DNA of 64,000 nt from Methanothrix sp. Lineage in GTDB: Archaea; Halobacteriota; Methanosarcinia; Methanotrichales; Methanotrichaceae. The notes under the pieces were generated by a model. That model saw nothing but the letters and a program-made list of their open reading frames with translations. It did not search any database and was not told the DNA's origin. This document shows positions 53,429-64,000 of the stretch, in pieces (the stretch's first letter is position 1; the number at the start of each line of letters is the position of its first letter). Location of the stretch: NCBI RefSeq assembly GCF_016706325.1, contig NZ_JADJJX010000001.1, forward strand, positions 62,001-126,000, written 5' to 3'. A program made the translations under genes and the position numbers.

Positions 53429-54502
53429 TCAGACCGCAATCAAAGTTCTCTGAGGAATGAATGGCTTCCCTTCAAAGGCTCCTTGAATAGCATCGATAAC
53501 TGAACTGGAGTTCTTTTTAACCGTAGAGATATACCCTCTAATGCGGCAAAAAATCTTCGCTCCATCCCAGCTTCTAAAGTTTCCTGAGATTTTTTGCTGG
53601 ACTTTCATCATTCTCAGATCTCTCTCTGCCTGATTATTGTCAAATGGGACCTCAAAGTCATACATGAAGGCCAAGACTTCTCTCCGATACTTCTGCAATC
53701 TCTCTAACAGATTTTGGGCCTTCGTCTTTTGCTGCTTGATGTCCTCTTCGACAGGCCCCAAAATATTGTAACAGGTACGATTGGCGTCGATCAGAGTACT
53801 CTGACTTAAACGATGGCCGAAGAGATCAACGAAAGTCTCGCTCAATCGATCAAAGGGCACGAGCTGATATTGATTTAGATAGACGGCAACAGATTTCAAG
53901 CGAGTTCCATATTGAACCGGATATGCAACTTCCTTGGGAAAGGCGGCCTTGTTGAGGCAACCGCAATTGGGGCAGGTCTTGCTCTCAGCCTGATGTTCGA
54001 ATACTTCCACTTTGATAGGAGGCAAATCGAATACTTGACGCCGTTCATAATTCGTTGCTTCAACATCGCATAGAGACCGACCGCAAAATTCACATTTTGT
54101 AACCTGATGAACGATCTCGCGATCAGGTTTTTCCGCCATTTCCAGGGTATGTCCCTTATGACCCTTCTGACCGCCTACGGGTCTGCCACTCGGCTTACGC
54201 TGACCTTTTATCTTTCTAAAGGTATCCGTAGAGGGCGGTTTGCTGCTATTGCGGCTATTCTTATTGATTTGATCCTCCAATGATTTTACTCTCTCTTCCA
54301 GTTCGGCAATCCTTGCTGCTTGTTTATTGATGATTGAGCATAGGATCTGTATGGTTGCAATGACTGCTTCAGGACCTTCCTCATAAATTGCCAGAATATC
54401 TTCGCGACTCAACAAAATGGATATGCTTAAATCTGATGAATTGAGGGAATTATCTGGATCGATACCCTTCTTTAGGATTTGATGAGAATTGCGCCCCTCC
54501 AT
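53429..54502 (-). pseudogene. IS66-family transposase with its catalytic core deleted
   Basis: The N-terminal part has the leucine-zipper-like helix (ARIAELEERVKSLEDQINKNSRNSSKPPSTD), the zinc motif CEFCGRSL...CPNCGC and the HTH region up to CYNILGPVEED. It then jumps in frame to QKTKAQNLLERLQKYRREVLAFMYDFEVPFDNNQAERDLRMMKVQQKISGNFRS, which is the end with the last catalytic Glu. About 120-150 residues with the two catalytic Asp are missing, and the protein has 357 aa instead of about 480-520. It cannot transpose by itself but may bind ends. Confidence 0.85.
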
Positions 54503-54589
54503 TATTACGGTTATATGATTGCAATTAATATTTAAATTTTGGGCCGATTATCGTACGTTATGATTCATGAAGTATCGGAAGGAAAAAAG

Positions 54590-54980
54590 AGGTTCGACTG
54601 GGTGGCTGAATAGTTACAAAAATATTATAATTGATCGCATCGGAGAGGTCAAACTTATTATTTCTAAAAGAAAGAGAGACGGAGGAACAAAGTATATCAT
54701 AAACTGATAAATCCCTTTCTCCGAAAGAAGTCATATCTATTTATGAGGATAGATGGGATATCGAAACAGCCCGCCGAGAAACAAATCAAAATTGGGGTTC
54801 AAGGATTATCAATTAAGGGATAAAAACCCCATTGAGAGATTTATCCAGCTTGTCTTTTCAGTATGGGCTGCAATTCTCTTCTGGGAAATAGACAATCCAT
54901 CAGCAAAAGACGGCTCAAATCCAAGAACAATGGGCGAGATGATCGATCAAGTAAAATCAGGCACTTGGAGAAACATTTGA
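54590..54980 (+). pseudogene. C-terminal fragment of an IS4-like transposase
   Basis: YEDRWDIETARRE in one frame and then LGFKDYQLRDKNPIERFIQLVFSVWAAILFWEIDNPS in another are the last part of a DDE transposase, with a frame break near 54780. No N-terminus is present. The flanks 54503-54590 and 54981-55165 hold no gene that I can support. Confidence 0.75.
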
Positions 54981-55165
54981 ATACATCATGATGTATTTTA
55001 ATTTACCTGTGCCGAAAGGTGGACTACTTCATGTGCTTAAAGGTCTAGGATTGAAAATCTAACAAGGAGAATAATTTGAATAATAAAAAATTAGTAGAAA
55101 GTATCTTGGAAAGTGCAGTACAGGATGATACATAAAAATAAAAAAACTTAATTAATCCCGAAATC

Positions 55166-56554
55166 TTATATCGTTGAATACTCAGTCAGCTTAACCTCTG
55201 CATCTTCGTAAGGTATTATGGATGGTTTGGCGCCCGGCTGGTTTGGTCCATACACAGTTCCTTTGATGTTCATATTGCCATCTGCATCCGGTAGGTCCAG
55301 GATCGCTTCATTGAACTTCGCAAGCTCGTTCTCATCAGAGCTCTTCAGCCTTATCTCCAGGTCCTCAAGATCTTCCCTGAGCTGAACGGTTGCATTTCCC
55401 AGATAAGGATAGATGCCCATCACAGACTTGGAGGCGGTGACAGGATATGTTCCAGCCGGCAGGTTGCTAAAAGCAAAGCTGCCATTGGCATCGGTGATCG
55501 TCCTAAGAGCATCCTCTCCATCCTCCTTATCAACCGGGGCATCGGGATAAACCTGATAGATGCCGTCGATTTCCATATCGAAGTATTTCTTTAAAAGCTC
55601 CTCGTGAACCTCTCGAGGATCGATATCTCCGAAGAGGTCGGGATGTAACCACTTGGCATAGTAGAGCATGGTCACCATCTCCGAGAGACCGCTTGCCATC
55701 TTAATATCAGTGACGTAGATCCGCCCGGTTTTAACGGCATCTATGCTCTCAAAGCCAGGAAGGGACATGATCTCATCTCTTTTGGCCTCCATCTCCTCAA
55801 TTGTAGGCGTAGTCGCATTGTACTGCTCTTTTGACATGGAGTAGATGATTATCTCTGGATTTTGCTCGATCACCCATTCCATATCCACATGGGGCACAGT
55901 GGTCTCCAGATTCGCTGCAATATTTCTGCCGCCTGCTTCAGTAATTCTGGTGTGTCCAGTCGATTTCCTGTTGCCTGTCCAATCGAAATGGCCCATAGAC
56001 ATGAAATAGACCGAGGGTCGATCTTCATCTGCTATCGTCTCTGTTCTATTCAGGATTAAATCATAATATCCAGAGATCTGATCGGCCATAGAGCTTGCTT
56101 TCTCCTCCTCTCCTAGAATCCGGCCCATATCGCCGATCACCTGGATCAGAGCATCTATATGCAGGAGGCGGTACCTCAGGACGGGAATTCCGTAGTCCAT
56201 CAACCTTTGTTCATCATCCTCTGGGAAGAGGCCTCCGGTCTTGGCAATCACAAGATCGGGATTCAACTCGATTATTCTCTCCAGGTCTGCATTTCGACTG
56301 GACTTTCCTATTCTCTCCTTTTTTAAAAGAGCAGGGGGCATATCACAGTCATCGGTAATGGCAACTATCAGGTCTGATCTTCCAAGAGAATAGATCGCCT
56401 CCGCAGCCCCTGGAGAGAGGCATACAATGCTCTTGGGACTCGCAGGCACAATCACATTCCGGCCGTCCTCGTCGGTGACAGATATGTTCTGCTCTTCTGA
56501 GAATGCCGGAGCCAGAAGCAGGGCGAGAATGATTAAATAGGCTTTTACTCTCAT
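55166..56554 (-). CDS. BtuF-like binding protein with a C-terminal beta-sandwich extension (462 aa)
   Basis: A signal peptide (YLIILALLLAPAFSEEQ) and a Peripla_BP_2 domain (25-330) come first: PKSIVCLSPGAAEAIYSLGRSDLIVAITDDCDMPP, NPDLVIAKTGGLFPEDD, FMSMGHFDWTGNRK, AGGRNIAANLE, YYAKWLHPDLFGDIDPREVHEELLKKYF. Residues 350-462 contain a carboxypeptidase regulatory-like or Cna-B type strand set (ITDANGSFAFSNLPAGTYPVTASKSVMG, NIKGTVYGPNQPGAKP). The extension may tether the protein or bind a partner. Its promoter carries the same operator-like 14-mer as the operons at 5819 and 11216, so co-regulation is likely although the gene lies 40 kb away. Confidence 0.85.
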   Translation of the reverse strand: MRVKAYLIILALLLAPAFSEEQNISVTDEDGRNVIVPASPKSIVCLSPGAAEAIYSLGRSDLIVAITDDCDMPPALLKKERIGKSSRNADLERIIELNPDLVIAKTGGLFPEDDEQRLMDYGIPVLRYRLLHIDALIQVIGDMGRILGEEEKASSMADQISGYYDLILNRTETIADEDRPSVYFMSMGHFDWTGNRKSTGHTRITEAGGRNIAANLETTVPHVDMEWVIEQNPEIIIYSMSKEQYNATTPTIEEMEAKRDEIMSLPGFESIDAVKTGRIYVTDIKMASGLSEMVTMLYYAKWLHPDLFGDIDPREVHEELLKKYFDMEIDGIYQVYPDAPVDKEDGEDALRTITDANGSFAFSNLPAGTYPVTASKSVMGIYPYLGNATVQLREDLEDLEIRLKSSDENELAKFNEAILDLPDADGNMNIKGTVYGPNQPGAKPSIIPYEDAEVKLTEYSTI

Positions 56555-56584
56555 TCGATCACCATTAAATTAATTTGTCTTTTT

Positions 56585-56628
56585 TCAAGTTTATTTGATC
56601 TCAGTTAAGCCTTAAATACATTTGGTTC
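56585..56628 (-). promoter_or_regulatory. Promoter and operator of the distant binding-protein gene
   Basis: On the minus strand ATGTATTTAAGGC (56612-56624) is the likely TATA region. On the plus strand TCAAGTTTATTTGA (56585-56598) matches the sites at 5857 and 11187 at 11-12 of 14 positions. It is an imperfect TCAA-N6-TTGA palindrome. Confidence 0.6.
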
Positions 56629-56725
56629 ATTCCATGGCCTGAGCGCTGAGGTTGAGGCAAAATCGATTTGTATTGATCAGCGGAGTGAGCCTCAGAGTGG
56701 GCAATGAGTTGATCAATGCCGACTC

Positions 56726-56880
56726 ATGCTGGGGAAGTGCAGGAAGAAGACCAGGCGGCGTTACGACCGAGATCTCAAGATATCAGTAATATCCGAGCTT
56801 GAGGCAGGCAAGCCACTCGCTCAGATCGCGAATAGGGCATCCATCCCAGTCTTCCTTGCCGATGGAAGGCCATACGTCAT
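56726..56880 (+). pseudogene. Remnant of an IS3/IS630-like helix-turn-helix transposase
   Basis: RRRYDRDLKISVISELEAGKPLAQIANRASI is the N-terminal helix-turn-helix of an insertion-sequence OrfA-type protein. The frame then loses similarity. No catalytic part follows. Confidence 0.6.
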
Positions 56881-56889
56881 CGGGATGGT

Positions 56890-57180
56890 GAGCATATCTC
56901 CACTATTTACAGCGATCACGAGCAGAGCCCCAAGGCAACTATTCGGAAGTTCCTGATAGTTCAAACCGAGGGCAGCCGCCGGATAGAGCGGCTTGTCGGC
57001 TTCTACAGCCTGGATATGATCCTGGCCATAGGCTACCGGGTGAGGAGCCACCGGGGCGTCCAGTTCCGCTGCTGGGACACAGAGAAAGGATCGATCCCAT
57101 GCGGCCGCCAGGCAGAATCATGCAAAATCCAATCTCCACCCTCCGTGCATGATTATATATCTCATAAGAATATCCCTTAA
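56890..57180 (+). pseudogene. RhuM-family remnant
   Basis: A frame not opened by a start codon reads HISTIYSDHEQSPKATIRKF, then an LIVQTEG segment, FYSLDMILAIGYRV and SHRGVQFRCW, which are hallmarks of RhuM (virulence-associated) proteins. The N-terminus and the long C-terminus are missing, and the frame ends at 57180. RhuM genes often travel with mobile or defence loci, and transposase debris is next to it. Confidence 0.7.
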
Positions 57181-57212
57181 ATTATCAGTTCATCCAATAG
57201 TTAGGTGATTTT

Positions 57213-57995
57213 ATGAAGTGCAACAGGATTATGCTTATGATCTTTGCGGCAATGCTCGCCGTATGCCTGCTGATTGGAAGCTCCTCTGGCCAGGACTCCT
57301 CGGCCTTCAGAGCTGTCAGCTCCAGTCGAACAGACGATCCGGGCCTCGCCGGAATGTTGCGCTGGCTGGACCAGCCGGTCCCCAGACTCCCCTGGTACAC
57401 TGCAGATGGCTCCTTCTACCGCCAGCCATATAGCGAGAGCACATTCTACCCTTACAGAGAGTATCATTCGACGGCAAAACCGACAACCGGCGGGATAATA
57501 AGCAATCCGGCAAAGTTCGACATCACTGATAGAGCGCCCTCAGTGGTGTACTATGGAGGCGGCGCCGGCCTGCCATACTCTCAGTATGCATCCCTGTCCT
57601 CCAAGAGCAACGACCTGTGGATCCAGGGGACGAACAACTGGACGCAATATGCCGTGGTTCCAGTGGGCACCTGGCTGCAACTGGTAGCCCATCTACCGGT
57701 CAGCGGAACAGCAGGCTTTTATGAGACCGTCCAGACCGATGCCGTCAGCTCGAAGTATATGACCTATCAGTTCAACTCCGGCTACAATAGCATGAGCTAT
57801 TATGCAGAGAGCGCGGGAAGACATATGCTCTACTTCGTAGTCAACAGTCAGCCCAGCAATGTGGTGATTGTGGATGTATTCGCCCAGGGCAAGACAGACT
57901 CTAAAGTGAGCACCTATCAGCCTCCAAGAGAAAGGTCGATCAATACCCTTGGCAGCGGGGCGAGAGCCGGCAGCTTTGCCACATTGCCACTATAG
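57213..57995 (+). CDS. Secreted protein of unknown function (260 aa)
   Basis: A clear signal peptide (IMLMIFAAMLAVCLLIGSSSGQ) is followed by a Tyr/Ser-rich mature part (QPYSESTFYPYREYH, PSVVYYGGGAGLPYSQYASLSSKSNDLWIQG, YMTYQFNSGYNSMSYYAESAGRHMLYFVV). The predicted structure is mainly beta. It lacks known catalytic motifs. The type of protein resembles secreted methanogen envelope proteins, but I cannot name a family. An upstream GTGATTTT-containing segment gives the start. Confidence 0.7.
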   Translation: MKCNRIMLMIFAAMLAVCLLIGSSSGQDSSAFRAVSSSRTDDPGLAGMLRWLDQPVPRLPWYTADGSFYRQPYSESTFYPYREYHSTAKPTTGGIISNPAKFDITDRAPSVVYYGGGAGLPYSQYASLSSKSNDLWIQGTNNWTQYAVVPVGTWLQLVAHLPVSGTAGFYETVQTDAVSSKYMTYQFNSGYNSMSYYAESAGRHMLYFVVNSQPSNVVIVDVFAQGKTDSKVSTYQPPRERSINTLGSGARAGSFATLPL

Positions 57996-58125
57996 CCATT
58001 GGACAGATGATCGCCACATCCAGCGGCAAGGCCACTGCTACCCCTCCTGGCAAGAGAGCCCCTCCCTTATAAGGCCGGGGCGGCCCTCCGCCTGCGCCTC
58101 AAAGCATTCGCCTGCATCTTCCTCC

Positions 58126-59985
58126 TCAGCCCGGACATCCGCAGATCTCTGAGCTTGGGGGGGTCTTTATATTGCCCAGATCATTGAATCCATCGGGAGA
58201 GATCTTGCTGCAGTAGCCCACCCACCAGTCAAAGACCCGGATGCGGACCGGCTGGCTCATGAAGTTGCCCACAAACCAGAAGTAGTGAGGCAGGCCGTCC
58301 AGATTTATCCCCTCGCCATTTCCTGTGGTGTCCACGATATAATATCTCTCCTCTCCCGGCAGCTTCACCAGGTTATAGGCATGGCCGGGATGCTCTCCCA
58401 GCAGGGACAGGTCATATCCCAGGCTGGCGGCAACCATGACCTCGCTCTTGCTGTAGCCGGCTTTGCGCAGAGCAGTGGCCAGAGCGGCAGCATAATCCAC
58501 GCACACCCCGGTCTGCAGAATGTTGATTGTGGCATGGGCGGGGAATAGCCCCAGAACGGCACTGTTCTCGCTCATGTTCGTGTCCGAGCGCCAGGCAGAG
58601 ACGCCCCACTCCTCTGGCCGGCAGGAGAGCCCGGCCACATTCTGGTTGAAGCCCTCCCGGAATGATGTCGTCCCGGCGGGGCTGGGCCAGGTGGTGCGGG
58701 TGCATTCCGGATAGCCGGAGCAGCAGGCCTTGAAGAGGGCATAGCCCTGCATGTAGACTGCATCCGGCCCGAAGGCGCGGATGATGTAAAGCCCCCGGCA
58801 TCGCTTATTGTTGCCTTCAGAGCGATCTCGTGCCCAGGCGCAGGCGGGACTGGAGGCGGTGCCATTGCAGCAACGCACAGCATCCAGCACAATATAGTCC
58901 AGATCCGGATGGCAGACCTCAATCTGCTGGCAGGACTCGGTGCCATTGGGCCAGGCGCCCTGGCAGGGGGTGTCCACTGGATAGTACCTGGGCCGGGGGG
59001 AGAGATCGCTGCAGGCCGAGGGCGGGGCCACCCCCAGCTCTATGGAATCCCGGAGGGTCTGGCCAGAGGCATCGGCGGTGGTGAGGGTGATGATATGCCA
59101 TCCCACGCTTAAGCCGCTGCTGGAAAAGGACTGGTTGCTCGATAGGATGCCATCCCGGTCGGAGCACCACAGCTACTGGCAGGGCTCCCTCTCACATGCC
59201 CGGGCCTGAAAGAGGATGCTCTCCCCCAGGGAAAAGGTCCGCACATCCTCTGGGGAGGCGATCTTGCCCCAGGGAAGGGCATCATCTGCCGGATTCAGAG
59301 GAAGGGCAGCCCCTGGTCTCGCTGCACCGGCCAGGCCCGGCCCGGCCTCATGAGGAACCTGCATGAGCAGAGCTATGACAGCAAATGTGATCAGAGCGCA
59401 GAACAGAGCATAGAGGAGTCTGCAGGCACGGCCAGATCCCGCTCCCCGGCCCGTTCCCGGCAGAAATAGACGCCCCTCCAGGAGAGAGATCAGCGCAGCG
59501 AGAAGGAAGAGCACCCCGGGGATGGCCCAGGTCTTCCAGCCATATGGAAGGGTGGTTATGGCCAGCTGGGCGATGACGAAGCCTATCAGTCCGGAAGATA
59601 AGAGCAATGGAGCACTGCTATTCCTCAGGTATGAATAATAGAGGGCTGCGGCAACGAAAATCAGGAATAAGCAGCCTGCCCATTCCCGGAAGTGGACAAA
59701 GAGCAGAAGTGAGATGAGGGCATTCAGAGCCTGCAATATCTGCAGCCCCCTTGCACCCCTCTCCCTTTGCAGGTAGATGGCCATACCCACAGCTCCCGCC
59801 AGGGCAAGGTGAATGAATAGAATTCCTCCTGCCCCCGGGGAGATGATATAACCGTACTCCGCCTGCCGGCCAAATGAGGCAAGAGAGGTCAAGAGGGCTA
59901 GCAGCCCTATGGCTGCAGAGGAGATGCTGGCCAGAACTCCGGGAAGGGCAAGGAGGGGGCTGGCGCCCCGGGATGAGGAAAGCAT
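58126..59985 (-). pseudogene. Membrane/transglutaminase-like protein split by an in-frame TAG
   Basis: Both halves are in the same frame. Codons 59985-59176 encode about six membrane segments (SISSAAIGLLALLTSLASFG, ILFIHLALAGAVGMAIYL, LLYALFCALITFAVIALLM) followed by the start of a beta domain (SLGESILFQARACEREPCQ). TAG at 59175-59173 comes next, and then LWCSDRDGILSSNQSFSSSGLSVGWHIITLTT continues that beta domain. Residues of the second half hold a transglutaminase-like triad: Cys in TGVCVDYAAAL, His in PGHAYNLV, Asp in YYIVDTTG. The restored protein would have about 619 aa. The TAG may be a nonsense mutation, a sequencing error or, less likely, a readthrough codon. Confidence 0.7.
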
Positions 59986-60016
59986 CGACTGCCTTGTGAT
60001 ATCTCAGCCCCGCCCC

Positions 60017-61960
<1,944 letters not shown>

Positions 61961-62271
61961 ATCTCTCCACCTCCTTCATCTGCTGCCCACACCTTCGGGC
62001 CTGAATAACTTCATCCACCTCTATGCTCTCTCCACCAGCCAAGATCGCATCACAGACATGCAGTTCAGCTTTTCCGTGATGCGGGGCCGATCCCTTCGAA
62101 CCTTGCTAAAGAGATCTTTAAGGTATATAAAACTTCATGATGAAGGCGGAATGGACAATGAAATTTGATGGGGTATTGCGTCTTGACAGGGGAAAAAAGA
62201 TATGCAGGAAAAGGATAGGGGGTGGGCCAGGGATGGATAATCTTTAAGAGTATTCAGGTCAATCCCCAGCC
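61961..62271. other. Divergent spacer between speA and the deoxyhypusine synthase gene
   Basis: It holds TATATAAAA (62124-62132) followed by the palindrome CTTCAT-G-ATGAAG (62133-62145), and a purine-rich stretch near 62190-62230. The TATA could serve the synthase gene, with a leader of about 115 nt. No gene is supported. Confidence 0.35.
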
Positions 62272-63309
62272 ATGGAACACAATTATGATCACAAAGCGTT
62301 CTTCAATGGTGAGCGGATCAGGACGACGATACCCGTGAAGAATCGGGGCGTCGCTGAACTGGTTGGCGATATGGCCAGGATGGGCTTTCAGGGAGGCCAA
62401 CTCGGCACATCCTTGCGCATTTGGGAGAAGATGATGGAGGAGGATGTCACCATCTTCTTGGGGTTGGCCGGGGCGATGGTCCCAGCAGGGCTGGGCGAGT
62501 TCATAGCCTATCTATTACGGGAGAGGAAGGTGGACTGTCTGGTGAGCACAGGGGCCAATCTGTTCCACGACCTGTGCGAGGGAATGGGGATAATTCACTT
62601 TCTGGGAAGCTGCAGTGTTGATGATTCCTATCTGAATGAGTGCAAGATCGACAGGATCTACAATGTCTTCGTCTCCGATACCGAGCTGAATAAGGCGGAC
62701 AATTACATATCGGATTTCGTAAAGGGCCTGGACCGGGAGCGCCACTACTCCTCCCGCGAGCTGATGGAGATGGTGGGCAGAGATCTTCCAGATACCACCA
62801 TCCTTGGCGCTGCTCATAAATCCGGCGTTCCCATCTTCGTTCCAGCCTTAGGAGACAGCTCCTGGGGCATAGGAATGGTCATGGCTCTGCGCGATGGCTG
62901 TCGGGTCTTGGTTGATCAGATCAAGGATGTGGACGAGATCACAAGGATCGTGGAGAGGTCTGACAAGACAGGGGTGATCTACATCGGGGGTGGTGTTCCC
63001 AAGAACTTCATCCAGCAGGCAGAGGTCATAACGGAGATGGTGGGCACCTATACCGGTGGCCACAACTATGCCATTCAATATACCACTGATTCCCCCCACT
63101 GGGGTGGGCTCTCTGGCTGCACATTTGAGGAGGCCGTCTCCTGGGGCAAGGTGAGAAAGGAGGCAAGCAAGGTGCAGGTCTTCTCCGATGCCACCATAAC
63201 CGTCCCCCTGGTGGTGCAGGCTTTGCAGGCCTCAGGCCACAGGCGCAAGAGCTATCCGGTCTACAGATGGAGCGAGGGAGATTTAGAGCTGAGCTACAAG
63301 AGATTGTAG
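62272..63309 (+). CDS. dys: Deoxyhypusine synthase
   Basis: The 345-aa protein follows the DHS family. It has GFQGGQLGTSLRIWEKM, TIFLGLAGAMVPAGLGEFIAYLL, VDCLVSTGANLFHDLCEG, IYIGGGVPKNFIQQ and the catalytic Lys in AVSWGKV. The enzyme transfers the butylamine group of spermidine to a Lys of aIF5A and is found in archaea and eukaryotes, which supports an archaeal source. It is divergent from the arginine decarboxylase that starts the spermidine pathway. Confidence 0.92.
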   Translation: MEHNYDHKAFFNGERIRTTIPVKNRGVAELVGDMARMGFQGGQLGTSLRIWEKMMEEDVTIFLGLAGAMVPAGLGEFIAYLLRERKVDCLVSTGANLFHDLCEGMGIIHFLGSCSVDDSYLNECKIDRIYNVFVSDTELNKADNYISDFVKGLDRERHYSSRELMEMVGRDLPDTTILGAAHKSGVPIFVPALGDSSWGIGMVMALRDGCRVLVDQIKDVDEITRIVERSDKTGVIYIGGGVPKNFIQQAEVITEMVGTYTGGHNYAIQYTTDSPHWGGLSGCTFEEAVSWGKVRKEASKVQVFSDATITVPLVVQALQASGHRRKSYPVYRWSEGDLELSYKRL

Positions 63310-63348
63310 GATTCGCTCTAAGACCGGATTATATTAAAAAAAAAGAGT

Positions 63349-63942
63349 TCAGAGGCCTGTGGCAGCAGCAAGCTGCAGGCTCTGATCTCTATCATTATTG
63401 CCCTCTGTCAGCACCACCACATTAACATTGTTCCAAAGATAAATATATTTATAACTTTCGCTGTTTTGGATATGCCTGATCTCCAGAGCATCATGGCCGT
63501 TGACTGTGGCATTGCCAAAGATATCAAGGCCCCGGGAGAGCTGCCGGACGTAATCCCCCTGGGACCTGAAGTTATCGATGGCAGCCAGAGCCTGCTCCTC
63601 ATCAGGTAGGCGGATGTAGGTGATCTTGGCATCATAAGGTATGCCGCCCTTGGCCTCCCATTGGTATATCCCAACGGAGATCTCAAGAGGCTCTATCTTT
63701 TTCTCTCCATAAAACTTGGTTATATACTCGGTCATATTAACACTGGGGTCCATCTCAGGGAGAGCAGCCAAAAGCTTGAATCCATCCGGTAGCATCGTTT
63801 TTGGAATATCCGGATTGGTTTTTAAGGAGCCTTCGCTCTCATCTGCTATGCAGCCCATCACCGATGCAATAAGCAGGGATATGGACAGCACACAAGCCAT
63901 CTCAATCAGTCTCATGGCCTTCGGATCGATATTCAAGTCCAT
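63349..63942 (-). CDS. Lipoprotein-like secreted protein (197 aa)
   Basis: The signal segment MACVLSISLLIASVMGC has a lipobox-like end at SVMGC. The mature part has alternating beta strands (EPLEISVGIYQWEAKGGIPYDAKITYIRLPDEEQALAAIDNF, FGNATVNGHDALEIRH, YIYLWNNVNVVVLTEG), a pattern seen in small secreted archaeal proteins of unknown function. The final residues (DRDQSLQLAAATGL) are helical. The start may be ATG 63942 or an internal ATG nearer the signal. It is convergent with the synthase gene. Confidence 0.6.
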   Translation of the reverse strand: MDLNIDPKAMRLIEMACVLSISLLIASVMGCIADESEGSLKTNPDIPKTMLPDGFKLLAALPEMDPSVNMTEYITKFYGEKKIEPLEISVGIYQWEAKGGIPYDAKITYIRLPDEEQALAAIDNFRSQGDYVRQLSRGLDIFGNATVNGHDALEIRHIQNSESYKYIYLWNNVNVVVLTEGNNDRDQSLQLAAATGL

Positions 63943-64000
63943 AAGCCTTGTGAGCCGAAGCAGATGCGGATTGGTGAGCAGGAGGGCAGACCTGAAAGAT

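Noticed and set aside
59173..59175. Pyrrolysine codon
   Set aside because: No PYLIS-like evidence, no methylamine methyltransferase, and the position lies in a beta domain; mutation or error is simpler.

Overview
The window is archaeal and most likely from an aceticlastic methanogen close to Methanothrix/Methanosaeta. The evidence is a deoxyhypusine synthase, BRE/TATA promoters (CGAAAG followed by TTATTAAAT), many DUF11/PKD/PQQ-propeller surface proteins, a dockerin-bearing binding protein and archaeal-type insertion sequences. The genus is inferred from gene style only, since no marker gene such as mcr or rRNA is present.

Layout. 0-3.4 kb: small unknown genes, a structured leader present twice, an IR-bounded MITE-like element, a stand-alone receiver protein and a winged-helix regulator. 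3.5-5.8 kb: two BtuF/FecB-type binding proteins on the minus strand, one with a dockerin pair. 6.2-26.2 kb: a tetrapyrrole/metal island. It holds a CbiC-like protein lacking the catalytic His, a nitrogenase-like NifD/NifK/NifH set without any other nif gene, three more BtuF-like proteins behind a 33-codon micro-ORF, CbiZ coupled to a double-nitrilase protein, a 1278-aa CobN/ChlH-type chelatase, a SPASM radical SAM protein, a gutted BtuC with an intact BtuD, and a fused ChlI/ChlD AAA-VWA protein. 26.2-27.8 kb: an ABC-2 exporter. 27.9-31.0 kb: a decayed IS21 element inserted in a DDE transposase gene, with a 6-bp target duplication. 31.2-53.4 kb: a surface-protein block with two giant proteins (2201 and about 2697 aa), three PQQ-like beta-propeller proteins and a DUF11 protein. 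53.4-57.2 kb: transposase remnants, a RhuM remnant and a sixth BtuF-like protein. 57.2-63.9 kb: secreted protein, transglutaminase-like locus split by an in-frame TAG, PLP arginine decarboxylase, deoxyhypusine synthase and a lipoprotein-like gene.

How it may work together (inference). Six BtuF-like binding proteins, BtuD, CbiZ, a CbiC-like protein, CobN/ChlI/ChlD and a NifDKH-like reductase share a window, and several of their promoters carry a similar TCAA-N6-TTGW operator just downstream of the TATA box. This suggests one regulon that captures, trims, reduces and (de)metallates a corrinoid or other tetrapyrrole. The two giant surface proteins join an alpha/alpha-toroid to DUF4430-like domains, the same two-part plan as animal intrinsic factor/transcobalamin, so they may be the extracellular capture stage. 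No part of this pathway is proven by sequence alone.
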